The notes: generated by a model from the letters alone, not told the origin. A stretch of DNA of 64,000 nt from Billgrantia campisalis (GCF_022341425.1 NZ_JABFUC010000011.1:99582-163581), one strand, 5' to 3'. Numbered from the stretch's first letter, positions 8,345 through 17,759 are shown. A program made the numbers and translations.

Positions 8345-9790
8345 CTACTGTTCCTGGCTGTGGTCGATCAGGAAGGTGCGGCCGGCGGCGAAGGCGCCGA
8401 CGATCACCAGGGCCCCGATGGTCGGAATCAGGTAGCCCTCGATCTGCGGAATGCTGCGCAGGAACACGAAGGCCACCGCGGCCGGGGCCACGAAGCGCAC
8501 CAGGAACCGCCAGATGGAAAACCAGGTCTCGCTGGTGCGCATCTCCTTCATGACCTCGGCGTGGGTCAGCGCCCAGCCGGCGAATAGCGCGATCAGCAGG
8601 CCGCCCAGCGGCATGAAGATATTGGTCAGCAGCTCGATGAAGTCGAAGGCGCTGCGCCCGAACAGGGCGTGGAAGATGGTGCCCTCGGCGTAGATGTTGA
8701 AGCTGACCACGGTGAGCAGCCCCAGCGCCCAGCTGGCGACCACCATGGTCGTCACCGCCTGGGGCCGGGTCAGGTCGAAGCGCTCGACCAGGAAGGCGGC
8801 CACCGGCTCGATCAGCGAGATCGAGGAACTGATGGCCGCGCCCAGCACCAGGATGAAGAAGACCCCGCCGATCAGCGCACCCAGCGGCATCTCGGCGAAG
8901 GCCATGGGCAGGGTAACGAACATCAGTCCCGGGCCCTGCCCCGGCGAGAGCCCGGCGCCGAACACCAGCGAAAAGATGGCAAGGCCCGCCACCATGGCCA
9001 CGGCGGTATCGACGAAGGCCACCGCCACCGCGGTGCGGGTCAGCGAGGCCTCGCTGGACATGTAGGCACCGTAGGCCATGATCGCGCCCATGCCGAGACT
9101 CAGGGTGAAGAACGACTGTCCCATGGCGGCCAGCCAGCCTTCCAGGCTGAGGTCGGCGATGTTGAAGGTGAACAGGAAGCGGGCGGCGGCGCCGAAGTCG
9201 CCGTTGGCCACGCCGTAGCCCAATACCAGCAGCAGGATCACGAACAGCGCCGGCATCATGATGCGCAGTCCGCTCTCGATCCCCCGGTGGATGCCCATGG
9301 CGACGATCAGGCCCGAGGCGATGATGAACAGGGTGTGGTAGAGGGTGAGCAGCGCCGGCGAGGCCAGCAGGGCGTCGAAGCCGGCGCCGATGGTCTCGGC
9401 ATCGGCGCCGGACAGCGAGCCGGTGAGCATCTGCCAGGTGTAGTGGATCGCCCAGCCGGCGATCACCGAATAGAAACTCAGGATCAAAAAGGCCGAGGCA
9501 GCGCCCAGCCAGCCGATCGACTCCCAGGCCCGCGAGGTGTTGTGGGTGCGGGTCAGGTAGCGCATGCCCATGATCGGGCTCTGGCGGCTGTTGCGGCCGA
9601 GCATGGTCTCGGCGATCAGGATGGGGATGCCCACGGCGAAGATGGTCAGGGCGTAGACCAGGATGAAGGCCCCGCCGCCGTTTTCGCCGGTCAGATAGGG
9701 AAAGCGCCACAGGTTACCCAGCCCTACCGCGGAGCCGACCGCGGCCAGCAGGAAGGTGCCCTTGTGCGTCCAGACGTTGTGCGTACTCAT
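8345..9790 (-). CDS. Sodium-dependent transporter, NSS (SNF) family
   Basis: The 481-residue protein is a neurotransmitter:sodium symporter homologue (LeuT type). The first helix has the diagnostic VGSAVGLGNLWRFPYLTGENGGGAFILVY stretch that forms the Na+ and substrate sites. About 12 membrane segments follow, with the internal SFFTLSLGMGAIMAYGAYM and GPGLMFVTLPMAF motifs. Such proteins import amino acids or related amines with Na+, fitting a salt-adapted cell. It lies directly upstream of the liv genes on the same strand, suggesting an amino acid substrate. A second, shorter NSS gene is at 50.6 kb. Confidence 0.92.
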   Translation of the reverse strand: MSTHNVWTHKGTFLLAAVGSAVGLGNLWRFPYLTGENGGGAFILVYALTIFAVGIPILIAETMLGRNSRQSPIMGMRYLTRTHNTSRAWESIGWLGAASAFLILSFYSVIAGWAIHYTWQMLTGSLSGADAETIGAGFDALLASPALLTLYHTLFIIASGLIVAMGIHRGIESGLRIMMPALFVILLLVLGYGVANGDFGAAARFLFTFNIADLSLEGWLAAMGQSFFTLSLGMGAIMAYGAYMSSEASLTRTAVAVAFVDTAVAMVAGLAIFSLVFGAGLSPGQGPGLMFVTLPMAFAEMPLGALIGGVFFILVLGAAISSSISLIEPVAAFLVERFDLTRPQAVTTMVVASWALGLLTVVSFNIYAEGTIFHALFGRSAFDFIELLTNIFMPLGGLLIALFAGWALTHAEVMKEMRTSETWFSIWRFLVRFVAPAAVAFVFLRSIPQIEGYLIPTIGALVIVGAFAAGRTFLIDHSQEQ

Positions 9791-9947
9791 GGGGGTTCCG
9801 ACGGTTGGGGTTCAGGCCTTGTGGGCCGGGGTAGCCGGTTTTCAGGTAGAAAAGCCTAACTGTGCCAGATTCCGGTTGCATTGCCAGTGGTCAAGCGTTT
9901 AGGGCCCGTTGGGTGGCGCTGGTGACCGAGGCGCGCGATCGTGGATA

Positions 9948-10277
9948 TCACGGCGCCTCGTCCTCCTCGTCGTCATCAGGTTCGTCGGCTCGCGGCTCCA
10001 AGGCGCGGGATGCGTCGGGCAGGCGCACCATGTCGCCAAGGGCGAGCTTGCCGCACAGTTTGCGGCGCTCGCCGGAGACCGGGGCGATCAGGGCCACCAC
10101 CTCGCCGATGCTGGTGCCGTTCACATAGGCCTCGACCCGAATACGCACCACGTACCCCTGGTAGCGGGCCGAGAGGATATCGCCGGGTCCCGGGTCGCTG
10201 TGTCCCATCGGGTCTCGCGCGAAGTGGCGCATCACGCTGTCGGCGCCGGGGTCGTCCCACTCCACGTGCTTGTGCAT
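9948..10277 (-). CDS. Small conserved-looking protein with acidic tail
   Basis: I do not recognise this 109-residue protein. It begins MHKHVEWDDP, has a central beta-rich region (GDILSARYQGYVVRIRVEAYVNGTSIGEVVALI) and ends in a very acidic low-complexity tail (DEPDDDEEDEAP). The ATG at 10277 has a GGAGA site about 10 bases upstream and is preferred over a longer frame whose N-terminus is featureless. There is no signal peptide or membrane segment. Acidic tails are common in halophilic proteins. It sits behind typA on the same strand, beyond the typA terminator, so it is probably transcribed independently. Confidence 0.6.
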   Translation of the reverse strand: MHKHVEWDDPGADSVMRHFARDPMGHSDPGPGDILSARYQGYVVRIRVEAYVNGTSIGEVVALIAPVSGERRKLCGKLALGDMVRLPDASRALEPRADEPDDDEEDEAP

Positions 10278-10341
10278 GCCGCTGTCTCCATGCTCGGGAT
10301 GAACTGCCAAGCGTAGCGTTTTGGCTGCCAAGGCGCACACG

Positions 10342-10367
10342 AAAACGCCCGCCGGTGGGGCGGGCGT
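10342..10367 (-). terminator. Rho-independent terminator of typA
   Basis: A 9-bp stem (10345-10353 with 10359-10367, loop of 5) is followed on the minus strand by TTTTC. It begins 18 bases after the typA stop. Confidence 0.85.
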
Positions 10368-10384
10368 GTCGGGGCCGGGGCCGC

Positions 10385-12211
10385 TTACTTCTTGCTGGCG
10401 CGCTTGCGCTCGTGCTCCTTGAGGAACTTCTTGCGCAGGCGGATATGGTTGGGGGTGATCTCCACCAGCTCGTCGTCGTCGAGGAACTCGATGGCCTGCT
10501 CCAGGCTGAACTTCACCGGCGGGGTCAGCACGATGTTCTCGTCGTTGCCCGAGGCACGCATGTTGTCGAGCTTCTTGCCCTTGGTGGGGTTGACCACCAG
10601 GTCGTTGGCGCGGCTGTGGATGCCGATCAGCATGCCCTCGTAGACCTCGGTGCCGTGGTCGATGATCAGCTTGCCGCGGTCCTGCAGGGCGTAGAGGGCG
10701 TAGGCCAGGGCCTTGCCGTCGACCATGGAGACCATCACGCCGTTGCGGCGCTCGATGGCGGCATCGGGCTTGAGCGGGCCGTAGTGGTCGAAGCGGCTGG
10801 TGAGGATGCCGGTGCCCGAGGTCAGGGTCATGAACTGGCCGCGAAAGCCGATCAGGCCGCGGGCGGGGATCATGAAGTCCAGGCGCACCCGGCCCTTACC
10901 GTCGGGGTTCATGTTGGAGAGCTCGCCCTTGCGATAGCCCAGCTCCTCCATGATGGCGCCCTGGTGCTGCTCCTCGCAGTCGATGATCACCTCTTCGTAG
11001 GGCTCCTGCTTGACCCCGTCGATCTCGCGGATGATCACCTCGGGGCGACCCACCGCCAGTTCGAAGCCCTCGCGGCGCATGGTCTCGATCAGCACCGAGA
11101 GATGCAGCTCGCCGCGCCCTGAGACGATGAACTTCTCCGGGCTCTCGCCTTGTTCGACGCGCAGCGCCACGTTGTGGATCAGCTCCTGGTCGAGGCGATC
11201 CTTGATGTTGCGGCTGGTGACGTACTTGCCATCCTTGCCGGCGAAGGGCGAGTCGTTGACCTGGAAGGTCATGGAGACGGTGGGCTGATCCACTGACAGC
11301 GGCGGCAGCGCCTCCACGGCGTTGGGGTCACACAGAGTGTCGGAGATCGACAGGTCGCTGATGCCGGTGATGCAGACGATGTCGCCAGCGGTGGCTTCGT
11401 CGGTCTGCACCCGCTCCAGGCCCATGTGGGTCATCACCTGGCCGACCTTGCCCTTGCGGGGTTTGCCGTCGGTGCCGACCACCACCACCTGCTGGTTGGG
11501 CTGCACCGCGCCGCGCTTGATGCGGCCCAGACCGATCACGCCCACGTAGCTGTTGTAGTCCAGCGCCGAGATCTGCATCTGGAAGGGGCCGTCGACCTCC
11601 ACCTTGGGCGGCTCGACGATGTCGACGATGGCCTGGAACATCGGGCTCATGTCCTCGGCCAGCGCCTCCGGCTCGGGGCCGGCAATGCCGTTGAGCGCCG
11701 AGCAGTAGATGATCGGGAAGTCGAGCTGCTCGTCGGAGGCGCCCAGGTTGTCGAACAGATCGAAGATCTGGTCGATGACCCAGTCGGGGCGTGCGCCGGG
11801 GCGGTCGATCTTGTTGACCACCACGATCGGCTTGAGTCCCTGATCGAAGGCCTTCTGGGTGACGAAGCGGGTCTGCGGCATGGGGCCGTCCACGGCGTCC
11901 ACCAGCAGCAGCACCGAGTCGACCATCGACATCACCCGCTCTACTTCGCCGCCGAAGTCGGCGTGTCCGGGGGTGTCGACGATATTGATGTGATAGTCAC
12001 GGCCGTTGCCGTCTCGCCAGCGGATCGCGGTGTTCTTGGCCAGGATGGTGATGCCGCGTTCCTTTTCCTGGTCGTTGGAGTCCATGATGCGCTCCTGCCC
12101 CTCGGCCTTGCGGTCCAGGGTGCCGGACTGGCTGAGGAGTTTGTCGACCAGGGTGGTCTTGCCGTGGTCGACGTGAGCGATGATGGCGATGTTGCGAAGA
12201 TTCTCGATCAC
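10385..12211 (-). CDS. typA: Ribosome-associated GTPase TypA/BipA
   Basis: TypA (BipA) is a translational GTPase that binds 70S ribosomes, acts in 50S assembly and is needed under stress. All 608 residues are present. G1 is AHVDHGKTT at residues 12-20, G3 is [11 protein letters not shown] and G4 is [11 protein letters not shown]; the C-terminal EF-G-like domains and the basic end [15 protein letters not shown] follow. It starts at a GTG with AGGATC upstream, and no alternative ATG fits the conserved [12 protein letters not shown] start. It is monocistronic, with its own terminator. Confidence 0.96.
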   Translation of the reverse strand: MIENLRNIAIIAHVDHGKTTLVDKLLSQSGTLDRKAEGQERIMDSNDQEKERGITILAKNTAIRWRDGNGRDYHINIVDTPGHADFGGEVERVMSMVDSVLLLVDAVDGPMPQTRFVTQKAFDQGLKPIVVVNKIDRPGARPDWVIDQIFDLFDNLGASDEQLDFPIIYCSALNGIAGPEPEALAEDMSPMFQAIVDIVEPPKVEVDGPFQMQISALDYNSYVGVIGLGRIKRGAVQPNQQVVVVGTDGKPRKGKVGQVMTHMGLERVQTDEATAGDIVCITGISDLSISDTLCDPNAVEALPPLSVDQPTVSMTFQVNDSPFAGKDGKYVTSRNIKDRLDQELIHNVALRVEQGESPEKFIVSGRGELHLSVLIETMRREGFELAVGRPEVIIREIDGVKQEPYEEVIIDCEEQHQGAIMEELGYRKGELSNMNPDGKGRVRLDFMIPARGLIGFRGQFMTLTSGTGILTSRFDHYGPLKPDAAIERRNGVMVSMVDGKALAYALYALQDRGKLIIDHGTEVYEGMLIGIHSRANDLVVNPTKGKKLDNMRASGNDENIVLTPPVKFSLEQAIEFLDDDELVEITPNHIRLRKKFLKEHERKRASKK

Positions 12212-12618
12212 GACGCGATCCTGCTGGGAAAAAGTGGGGACGCATTATAGGGGCTGGGGCGCTGCGGCTGCCACCTTTACCGGTGCCACGCGAGGGGGTT
12301 TTCCATCGGGAGGCGCTGGGCCGGTGGCGGCTTGGCACTGCACCGCCTTGATTTGCCGCCGGTAAGTGCTGCCAAGTGGCCTGTCGGTGGGTAAGGCGTG
12401 TTGCTGGAGAGGGAGCGGCTCGAGGCCCTGGTATTTCGTGTAGCCATCATTTTGCAGGGGGAAGCTGAGAAAGTCGACAACAGGAATTTCAACCTCCACA
12501 GCATTGATACTTTTTTCAACCCAGGGATACACTGGCTTACACTGTAGTCGAGGGCGACTGCTCGTCGAACCGGTGAGCGCCATGCATGGCGGTCGCCTCC
12601 CAGGGAGCTCGACTGACC
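12212..12618. other. Intergenic region between typA and glycosyltransferase-like gene
   Basis: About 400 bases separate these divergent genes. On the minus strand a perfect TATAAT lies at 12249-12244, 33 bases before the typA start, without a clear -35. On the plus strand TTGATA (12504-12509) and TACACT (12528-12533), 18 bases apart, could serve the glycosyltransferase-like gene. Short open frames on the minus strand have no ribosome sites and no recognisable protein sequence. I see no RNA gene. Confidence 0.5.
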
Positions 12619-13164
12619 ATGCCTACTTGCAGCATCGTGCTAGATGCTCGCCTTTCGGGGGCTCGACTACCTCGCCAACTGGGAACCCTGCACAAGGCCG
12701 TGCGCCAGGGGAAACACCAGGGCGCGGTGGAGCTGCTGGTAGTCGATGACACCAAGGATGCGCGGCTTTCCAGCTTGACCCAGCGCTACGGGGTGCGCCT
12801 GCTGAGCACCGACGCCATGGCGCTGGGCGGGCGGCTCAATGCGGCCGTGTCGAGCAGCGCGGGAGAGATCCTGATCTTTCCGGGGGCCGCCATCGACCTG
12901 TCCCCTGTCTGGGTGACCGACCTGGTCAGTGGGAATCGCTCTGCGGAGTGGGATGCCGTGGTGCTGGGAGCCCATCGCCCCAGCTCGCTGCCCCTGCTGT
13001 GGCGGCTGCTGCGTCGCCCCTCACTGGTCGCGGCCTTCTGCGTGACGCGCAGCTGGTTCGAGCGCATCGGTGGCTTCGACCCCGCCCTCGAGGCCGAGGC
13101 GTTGCCCGAGCTGCTCAGCCGGCTGCGGGCCTGCCAGGCCCGGGTCGCCAACGGCGAGTACTGA
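12619..13164 (+). CDS. Glycosyltransferase family 2-like protein (short)
   Basis: The 181-residue protein has the pattern of a small GT-A fold nucleotide-sugar transferase: an N-terminal strand (TCSIVLDA), VELLVVDDT in place of the usual D-D motif, GGRLNAAVSSSAGEILIF, and the late FCVTRSWFERIGGFDPALEAEALPEL typical of GT2 proteins that check an acceptor. It is shorter than most (about 220-230 residues), and the DxD-type metal motif is not obvious, so activity is uncertain. The start at 12619 follows an AGGGAG about 14 bases upstream; 12586 is an alternative. It stands alone, with no polysaccharide genes nearby. Confidence 0.6.
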   Translation: MPTCSIVLDARLSGARLPRQLGTLHKAVRQGKHQGAVELLVVDDTKDARLSSLTQRYGVRLLSTDAMALGGRLNAAVSSSAGEILIFPGAAIDLSPVWVTDLVSGNRSAEWDAVVLGAHRPSSLPLLWRLLRRPSLVAAFCVTRSWFERIGGFDPALEAEALPELLSRLRACQARVANGEY

Positions 13165-13239
13165 TGTCTCGCCGGGCTGCCTGGGGCCGCTGGGTAGCCC
13201 AGGTACTCCCGCCCCTCACCGTTTTCCCGCCCAGCAGCG

Positions 13240-13266
13240 CAGCGCCCGCCATAATGGCGGGCGCTG
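13240..13266. terminator. Hairpin between convergent glycosyltransferase-like gene and tctC
   Basis: A near-perfect palindrome (stem 13240-13252 with 13254-13266) lies between the two stop codons. It lacks a clear T-run in either direction, so its strength as a terminator is uncertain. Confidence 0.55.
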
Positions 13267-13294
13267 GGTGAGTGGTTAACGGGGTAAGTCCGGC

Positions 13295-14266
13295 TCAGTC
13301 GTCTTCCGGTACGCCGCCCATGTTCTCGAGCAGCTGACGGTAGTTCTCGGACTGGGCGTGGAGCATCTCGGTGGCCTCTTCTTCCCCGCGGAAGTGCACC
13401 GGCATCAGGATGCGCTCTTCGGTGATCTCGATGAAGCGCTCGTCCTGGGTGGCGGCCTCGAGGGCTTCGGCCAGGCGCTCGACGTGGGCGTCCGGGGTGT
13501 TCTTGGGTACCACCACCACGCGGAAGTCGGAGGTGTCGAGGTCGTAGCCGGCTTCCATCACGGTCGGGGCGTCCGGGAAGGCGAACAGGCGCTCGCCGTC
13601 CATGCCCAGCAGCACCGGCATCTCGCCGGTATCGGCGTAGCCGGAGTGGGTGCCGCCGCTGTAGGCGAAGTCGACGTCGCCGGAGAGGATCAGCGGGGCC
13701 ATGCCGGCGCCGCCGGAGGTGGGCACGATGCGCAGGTCGAGGCCCTCCTGCTCCATGATGTACTCGATCACCAGGCGGTCCAGGGCGTGCTGGGTGGCAT
13801 AGCTGGTGCCCGGATTCTCGCGGGCATAGTCGAGCAGGTCTTCCCAGCTGTCGCCGAACGGGCGGTTCTCGCCGGTGACGAGGGCGTGCTGGACGGTGGT
13901 GATGCTGGCGACGTAGCGGAAGTCGTCCAGCGAGAATTCGGTGTCGTGGGCGTGCGGTGCGAAGGTGAGGGTGCCGTTGGTGCCCGCGTAGACGAAGGTG
14001 TGGCCCTCATCCTGGTTGTGCATCAGGCGAGTCAGCGATACCGCGCCGCCGGCGCCGGGCTGGTTGACCACGTTGACCGGCTGGCCGAGGTTCTCTTCCA
14101 GTACGTTGGCCAGCACCCGGGCCTGGATATCGGTGCTGCCGCCGGCGCCGAAGCCGACCACCAGGGTCAGCGGCTTGGACGGGAAGTCGTTGGCCTGGGC
14201 CTGGCCGGCGACGCCGAAGGCCATGGCGGCGGAGAGAACAGCGGTGCTCAGCAGTTTCATTTTCAT
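13295..14266 (-). CDS. Tripartite tricarboxylate transporter substrate-binding protein (copy 1)
   Basis: This 323-residue periplasmic protein belongs to the TctC/Bug family. The signal peptide MKMKLLSTAVL...AQA ends at residue 25. The mature part begins with the family pattern PSKPLTLVVGFGAGGSTDIQAR and NVVNQPGAGGAVS, which line the carboxylate pocket. It is very similar to the gene just upstream (14424-15392), including the same MKMKLL start and the stretch LRIVPTSGGAGMAPLILSGD, so the two arose by tandem duplication. They differ in the region after residue 80, where ligand contacts are expected. It is the last gene of the tctB-tctA-tctC-tctC unit, 157 bases after the previous stop. Confidence 0.93.
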   Translation of the reverse strand: MKMKLLSTAVLSAAMAFGVAGQAQANDFPSKPLTLVVGFGAGGSTDIQARVLANVLEENLGQPVNVVNQPGAGGAVSLTRLMHNQDEGHTFVYAGTNGTLTFAPHAHDTEFSLDDFRYVASITTVQHALVTGENRPFGDSWEDLLDYARENPGTSYATQHALDRLVIEYIMEQEGLDLRIVPTSGGAGMAPLILSGDVDFAYSGGTHSGYADTGEMPVLLGMDGERLFAFPDAPTVMEAGYDLDTSDFRVVVVPKNTPDAHVERLAEALEAATQDERFIEITEERILMPVHFRGEEEATEMLHAQSENYRQLLENMGGVPEDD

Positions 14267-14423
14267 TGTTGGACCTCATTGGTGGCTACGCCTGCGGATG
14301 GCGCGAGGCGCAGGGGGGCGAGTGCGGCCGCCGGGTCGGCAGCCGCTTGTCGACTCGCCTTCGCCTGCCCTCTGCCGGGGTTGCCGGCAGACGGCAGGAG
14401 CGATCAGTGATGGGACAGTGTGA

Positions 14424-15392
14424 TCATTCGTCTTCCGGCAGCCCGCCCAGCTCCTCGAGCAGCGCCTTGTAGCCTTCCACCTGGTCGCGGAGGGTCTGGG
14501 TGACCTCCTCCTCTGGCATCCAGGTCACCGGCATCAGGATGCGCTCTTCGGTGACCTCGATGAAGCGCTCGTCCTGGGTGGCGGCCTTCAGCGCCTCGGC
14601 GAGGCGCTCGACGTGGGCGTCCGGGGTATCCTTGGGCACCATGGCCACGCGGATCTCGGCGGCGTTGATGTCGTAGCCGGCCTCCTGCAGGGTCGGTGCG
14701 TCCGGGTAGGCCACCAGACGATCCTCGGCCAGGCTCAGAAGCACCGGCATCTCGCCGGTCTCGGCATAGCCGGAGTGGGTGCCGCCGCTGTAGGCGAAGT
14801 CGACGTCGCCGGAGAGGATCAACGGGGCCATGCCGGCGCCGCCGGAGGTGGGCACGATGCGCAGGTCGAGGCCCTCGCGCTGGGCGATGTACTCGATGAT
14901 CATGCGGTCCAGCGCGGTCTGGTTGGCGTAGCTGGTGCCGGGATTCTCCTGGGCGTAGGCCACCAGGTCCTCCCAGCTGTCGCCGAAGGGGCGGTCCTCG
15001 CCGGTGACGATGGCCGACTGTCCCAGGGTCACGCCGGCCACGTAGCGGAAGTCGTCCAGGCCGTAGGTGGTTTCGGTGGAGAGCGGACCGAAGGTGATGG
15101 TCATGGAGGTGCCGAAGACGAAGGTGTAGCCCTCGTCGGTGCTGTTGGCCAGGCGCGCCAGGGCCACGCCGCCGCCGGCACCCGGCTGGTTGACCACGTT
15201 GACCGGCTGGCCCAGCTCTTCTTCCAGTACGTTGGCCAGTACCCGGGCCTGGATGTCGGTGCTGCCGCCGGCGCCCCAGCCGACCACCAGGGTCAGCGGC
15301 TTGGTCGGGAAGTCATCGGCCTGGACCTGGCCGGCCACGCCAACGGCCATGGCGGCGGAGAGCACGGCGGTACCCAGCAGTTTCATTTTCAT
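14424..15392 (-). CDS. Tripartite tricarboxylate transporter substrate-binding protein (copy 2)
   Basis: This 322-residue TctC/Bug protein has a signal peptide ending in VQA at residue 25, then the family motifs KPLTLVVGWGAGGSTDIQAR and NVVNQPGAGGGVA. It directly follows tctA (78-base gap), so it is the likely primary binding protein for this transporter. It shares long identical blocks with its paralogue downstream but differs at FGTSMTITFGPLS against YAGTNGTLTFAPH, which suggests a different or broader ligand range. The actual substrate (citrate, other di- or tricarboxylates, or aromatic acids) cannot be read from the sequence. Confidence 0.93.
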   Translation of the reverse strand: MKMKLLGTAVLSAAMAVGVAGQVQADDFPTKPLTLVVGWGAGGSTDIQARVLANVLEEELGQPVNVVNQPGAGGGVALARLANSTDEGYTFVFGTSMTITFGPLSTETTYGLDDFRYVAGVTLGQSAIVTGEDRPFGDSWEDLVAYAQENPGTSYANQTALDRMIIEYIAQREGLDLRIVPTSGGAGMAPLILSGDVDFAYSGGTHSGYAETGEMPVLLSLAEDRLVAYPDAPTLQEAGYDINAAEIRVAMVPKDTPDAHVERLAEALKAATQDERFIEVTEERILMPVTWMPEEEVTQTLRDQVEGYKALLEELGGLPEDE

Positions 15393-15470
15393 GATTGGAA
15401 CCTCTTTGGTGCGTTGTTGTGTGGGGGACGTTGGTTGTACTTCTCTTTGGCTCGGCGGCCGGTCATGGGT

Positions 15471-16991
15471 TCACACTTGCTTGGCCTTGTGCCTTGCCTG
15501 CATCCAGCGCCGGTAGCTGGTCCAGCCCAGGTGCAGCACCATCAGCACCGTGAACACGACGAAGGCCAGGGCGATGGGCCGCTCCAGCAGGATGCTGAAC
15601 TCGCCACCCGACAGAATCACCGACTGGCGCAGGTTCATCTCCAGCATCGGGGTGACGATGAAGGCGACCAGGAAGGTCACGAAGGAGTAGTCGAACTTCT
15701 TCAGGAAGTAGCCGAAGATCGCGAAGACGAACACCGTGACCAGCCCGAAGGTGCCGTAGCCCTGCACCTGGATGCCGGCCAGGCAGAGGAAGATCACCAC
15801 CGAGATCACGATATGCGGCGGCACGCTGGTGACCCTGGCGAAGATGCGCAGGCCGTACCAGCCCACCGCGAGCATCAAGAGGCTGGCGACGATCATGCCC
15901 GAGAACAGCGTGAACAGCATCTCCGGATGGTCGCGCAGCATCAGCGGGCCAACCTGAATGCCGTGGATCATGAAGGCGCCGACCAGCAGGGCGGCCGAGA
16001 CGCTGCCGGGGATGCCCAGGCCGAACAGCGGGATATAGCTGGCGGGGATCACCGCATTGTCGGAGGCCTCGGCGGCGGCGATGCCGTTGGGGTTGCCCTT
16101 GCCGAAGCTGTCCGGGTCCTTGGCGCTGCGCTTGGCCAGGCCGTAGGCCATGAAGGCACCCACCGAGGGGCCGAGCCCCGGCAGTGCGCCGACGAAGGCG
16201 CCCACCCCGGTGCTCTTGAAGATGGTCGGCAGGGTGCCCTTGAACTCCTGGTAGGAGAGGTCGTCATCGGCGTTCTTGCCGAGCTTGATGACGCTGGCGT
16301 CCTTGTTGCGACGATACTCGTCGAGCTGCACGAACATCTCGGCGAGTGCCAGGGTGCCGATCACCAGCGGCAGGATCGGCACCCCCTCCATCAGCTCCGC
16401 AAAGCCGAAGGTCAGGCGCATGGCGCCGGTCTCGGGGTCGAGGCCTACGGTGCCGAGGATCACCCCCATGCCCCCGGCGGCCAGGCCCTTGAGGAAGGAG
16501 CCCCCCGCCATGCCGGCGATGAACACCAGGGCGAAGATCAGGATGGCGGCCAGCTCGTAGGGGCCGAACTTCAGCGCCACCGAGGCGAAGGGAATGGCCA
16601 CCGCGATCAGCAGCAGGGTGGCCAGCAGGTCGCCGATCACCGAGGCCAGCAGGCCCACCTTGAGCGCCTTGCGCGGCTTGCCCGAACTGGCCATGGGGTA
16701 GCCGTCCAGGCAGGTGGCCGCCGAGGAGGGTTCTCCCGGGGTATTGAGCAGGATGGCCGAGACGGCGCTGCCGGCGGCGGTGCCCTTGGAGAGCCCGATC
16801 AGAAAGGCGATGGCGGCATAGGCCGACATGTAGAAGGTCAGCGGAATGGCGATGGCGATGGCGACGGCCCGGTTGAGCCCCGGGATCACCCCGACGATAT
16901 AGCCGAGCAGCACCCCGCCGAGGATGATGGCGATGGACTCGTAGTGCAGGGCCGCCGCGAAGGAGTTGAGAATGGCGTCGAAACCGATCAT
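15471..16991 (-). CDS. Tripartite tricarboxylate transporter large permease TctA
   Basis: The 506-residue inner-membrane protein is the large subunit of a Na+-driven tripartite tricarboxylate transporter. It has about 11-12 hydrophobic segments and TctA signatures: GVIPGLNRAVAIAIAIPLTF, GLSKGTAAGSAVSAILLNTPGEPSSAATCLDGYP and GLGPSVGAFMAYGLAKR. It starts 1 base after the tctB stop and is clearly cotranscribed. The second half repeats the fold and contains GLGIPGSVSAALLVGAFMIHGI. Confidence 0.94.
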   Translation of the reverse strand: MIGFDAILNSFAAALHYESIAIILGGVLLGYIVGVIPGLNRAVAIAIAIPLTFYMSAYAAIAFLIGLSKGTAAGSAVSAILLNTPGEPSSAATCLDGYPMASSGKPRKALKVGLLASVIGDLLATLLLIAVAIPFASVALKFGPYELAAILIFALVFIAGMAGGSFLKGLAAGGMGVILGTVGLDPETGAMRLTFGFAELMEGVPILPLVIGTLALAEMFVQLDEYRRNKDASVIKLGKNADDDLSYQEFKGTLPTIFKSTGVGAFVGALPGLGPSVGAFMAYGLAKRSAKDPDSFGKGNPNGIAAAEASDNAVIPASYIPLFGLGIPGSVSAALLVGAFMIHGIQVGPLMLRDHPEMLFTLFSGMIVASLLMLAVGWYGLRIFARVTSVPPHIVISVVIFLCLAGIQVQGYGTFGLVTVFVFAIFGYFLKKFDYSFVTFLVAFIVTPMLEMNLRQSVILSGGEFSILLERPIALAFVVFTVLMVLHLGWTSYRRWMQARHKAKQV

Positions 16992-16992
16992 G

Positions 16993-17451
16993 TCATACCA
17001 CTCCGATGCGCATCAGGTGAGCCGTCAGGCCGTACAGGCCGGCGGTGGGGATGGCGGCGGTCAGCACTACCACGTACCAGCGGCGCTCGCCGAGCAGCAG
17101 CAGCAGGCCGCCGATCAACAGCGGCGCCACCCAGGTCAGCGGGAAGCGGTCGATTAGCACGATAAAGCCGAGCACATACAGAAACGGCCACGCCTGATGC
17201 CAGAGGTGGCCGAGATCGGGGGTGGCAACGATTGATTCGCCGCGGCGCTTCAGGGCGATGGCGCTCACCACAGTGAGAACGATGGAGCAGCCGAGGATCA
17301 GCCAGGCGCCGAGGGTGGCCAGCCGCTGGGGCTGCATCCCGAAGGCGAAGCCGCTGCCGCCGTAGGTGGGGATGATCCAGGTCAGCAGCATTACCGCGAG
17401 GGCGGCAACACCCAGCCCAGACCAGAAATTCTTGCGTGGCATATCAGTCAT
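16993..17451 (-). CDS. Tripartite tricarboxylate transporter small permease TctB
   Basis: The 152-residue protein has four hydrophobic segments, as expected for TctB-type small subunits, which are poorly conserved. The ATG at 17451 is chosen because upstream residues (RRRREPRG...) do not resemble the family, though no strong ribosome site is visible. It is the first gene of the tctB-tctA-tctC-tctC unit. The upstream non-coding region is shared with divergent glnA. Confidence 0.85.
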   Translation of the reverse strand: MTDMPRKNFWSGLGVAALAVMLLTWIIPTYGGSGFAFGMQPQRLATLGAWLILGCSIVLTVVSAIALKRRGESIVATPDLGHLWHQAWPFLYVLGFIVLIDRFPLTWVAPLLIGGLLLLLGERRWYVVVLTAAIPTAGLYGLTAHLMRIGVV

Positions 17452-17712
17452 GAGAGGTACGTTGTTGGAAGTTGTCGTCGTGAATGGAAGGCCGCGTGGC
17501 TCACGGCGGCGCCGAAATAGCACTTTTTATTGAATATTGGCTTGCTTGAATGCTGTTTTGCTACATATCGCAGTGTCGTTGGACGGTATCCTCTGCCTTC
17601 GTCCCCCTCAAACCCTGGATTAAACGAAGTATAAACGCTTTTGCTTGATCGTGGTCCTTGACCTTTTGTTCAGGATGGTAATGCGCCATGGCGCAGCATG
17701 GGCAATTTTTTT

Positions 17713-17729
17713 TGCACGGAAGTGGTGCT
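17713..17729 (+). promoter_or_regulatory. NtrC binding site 1 (glnA enhancer)
   Basis: TGCACGGAAGTGGTGCT fits the 17-bp NtrC dyad TGCAC-N6-GGTGCA with one mismatch at the end. Its centre is 30 bases (about three helical turns) from the second site. Confidence 0.8.
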
Positions 17730-17742
17730 TTGGTGGATTTAT

Positions 17743-17759
17743 AGCACCAAAGTGGTGCA
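17743..17759 (+). promoter_or_regulatory. NtrC binding site 2 (glnA enhancer)
   Basis: AGCACCAAAGTGGTGCA matches the NtrC dyad TGCAC-N6-GGTGCA except for the first base. It lies about 165 bases upstream of the predicted sigma-54 start site, a normal enhancer distance. Confidence 0.82.

Noticed and set aside
9841..9880. Sigma-54-like element upstream of the first NSS symporter gene (minus strand, TGGCACAGTTAGGC)
   Set aside because: GG and GC are separated by 9 bases instead of 10, which normally abolishes sigma-54 promoter function.
12245..12583. Minus-strand frames in the typA upstream region
   Set aside because: They have no ribosome sites, odd composition, and overlap the probable typA promoter.
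14613..17165. Plus-strand open frame of 850 codons across tctC, tctA and tctB
   Set aside because: It is a Gln/His/Gly-rich antisense shadow of the tct operon, without a ribosome site.
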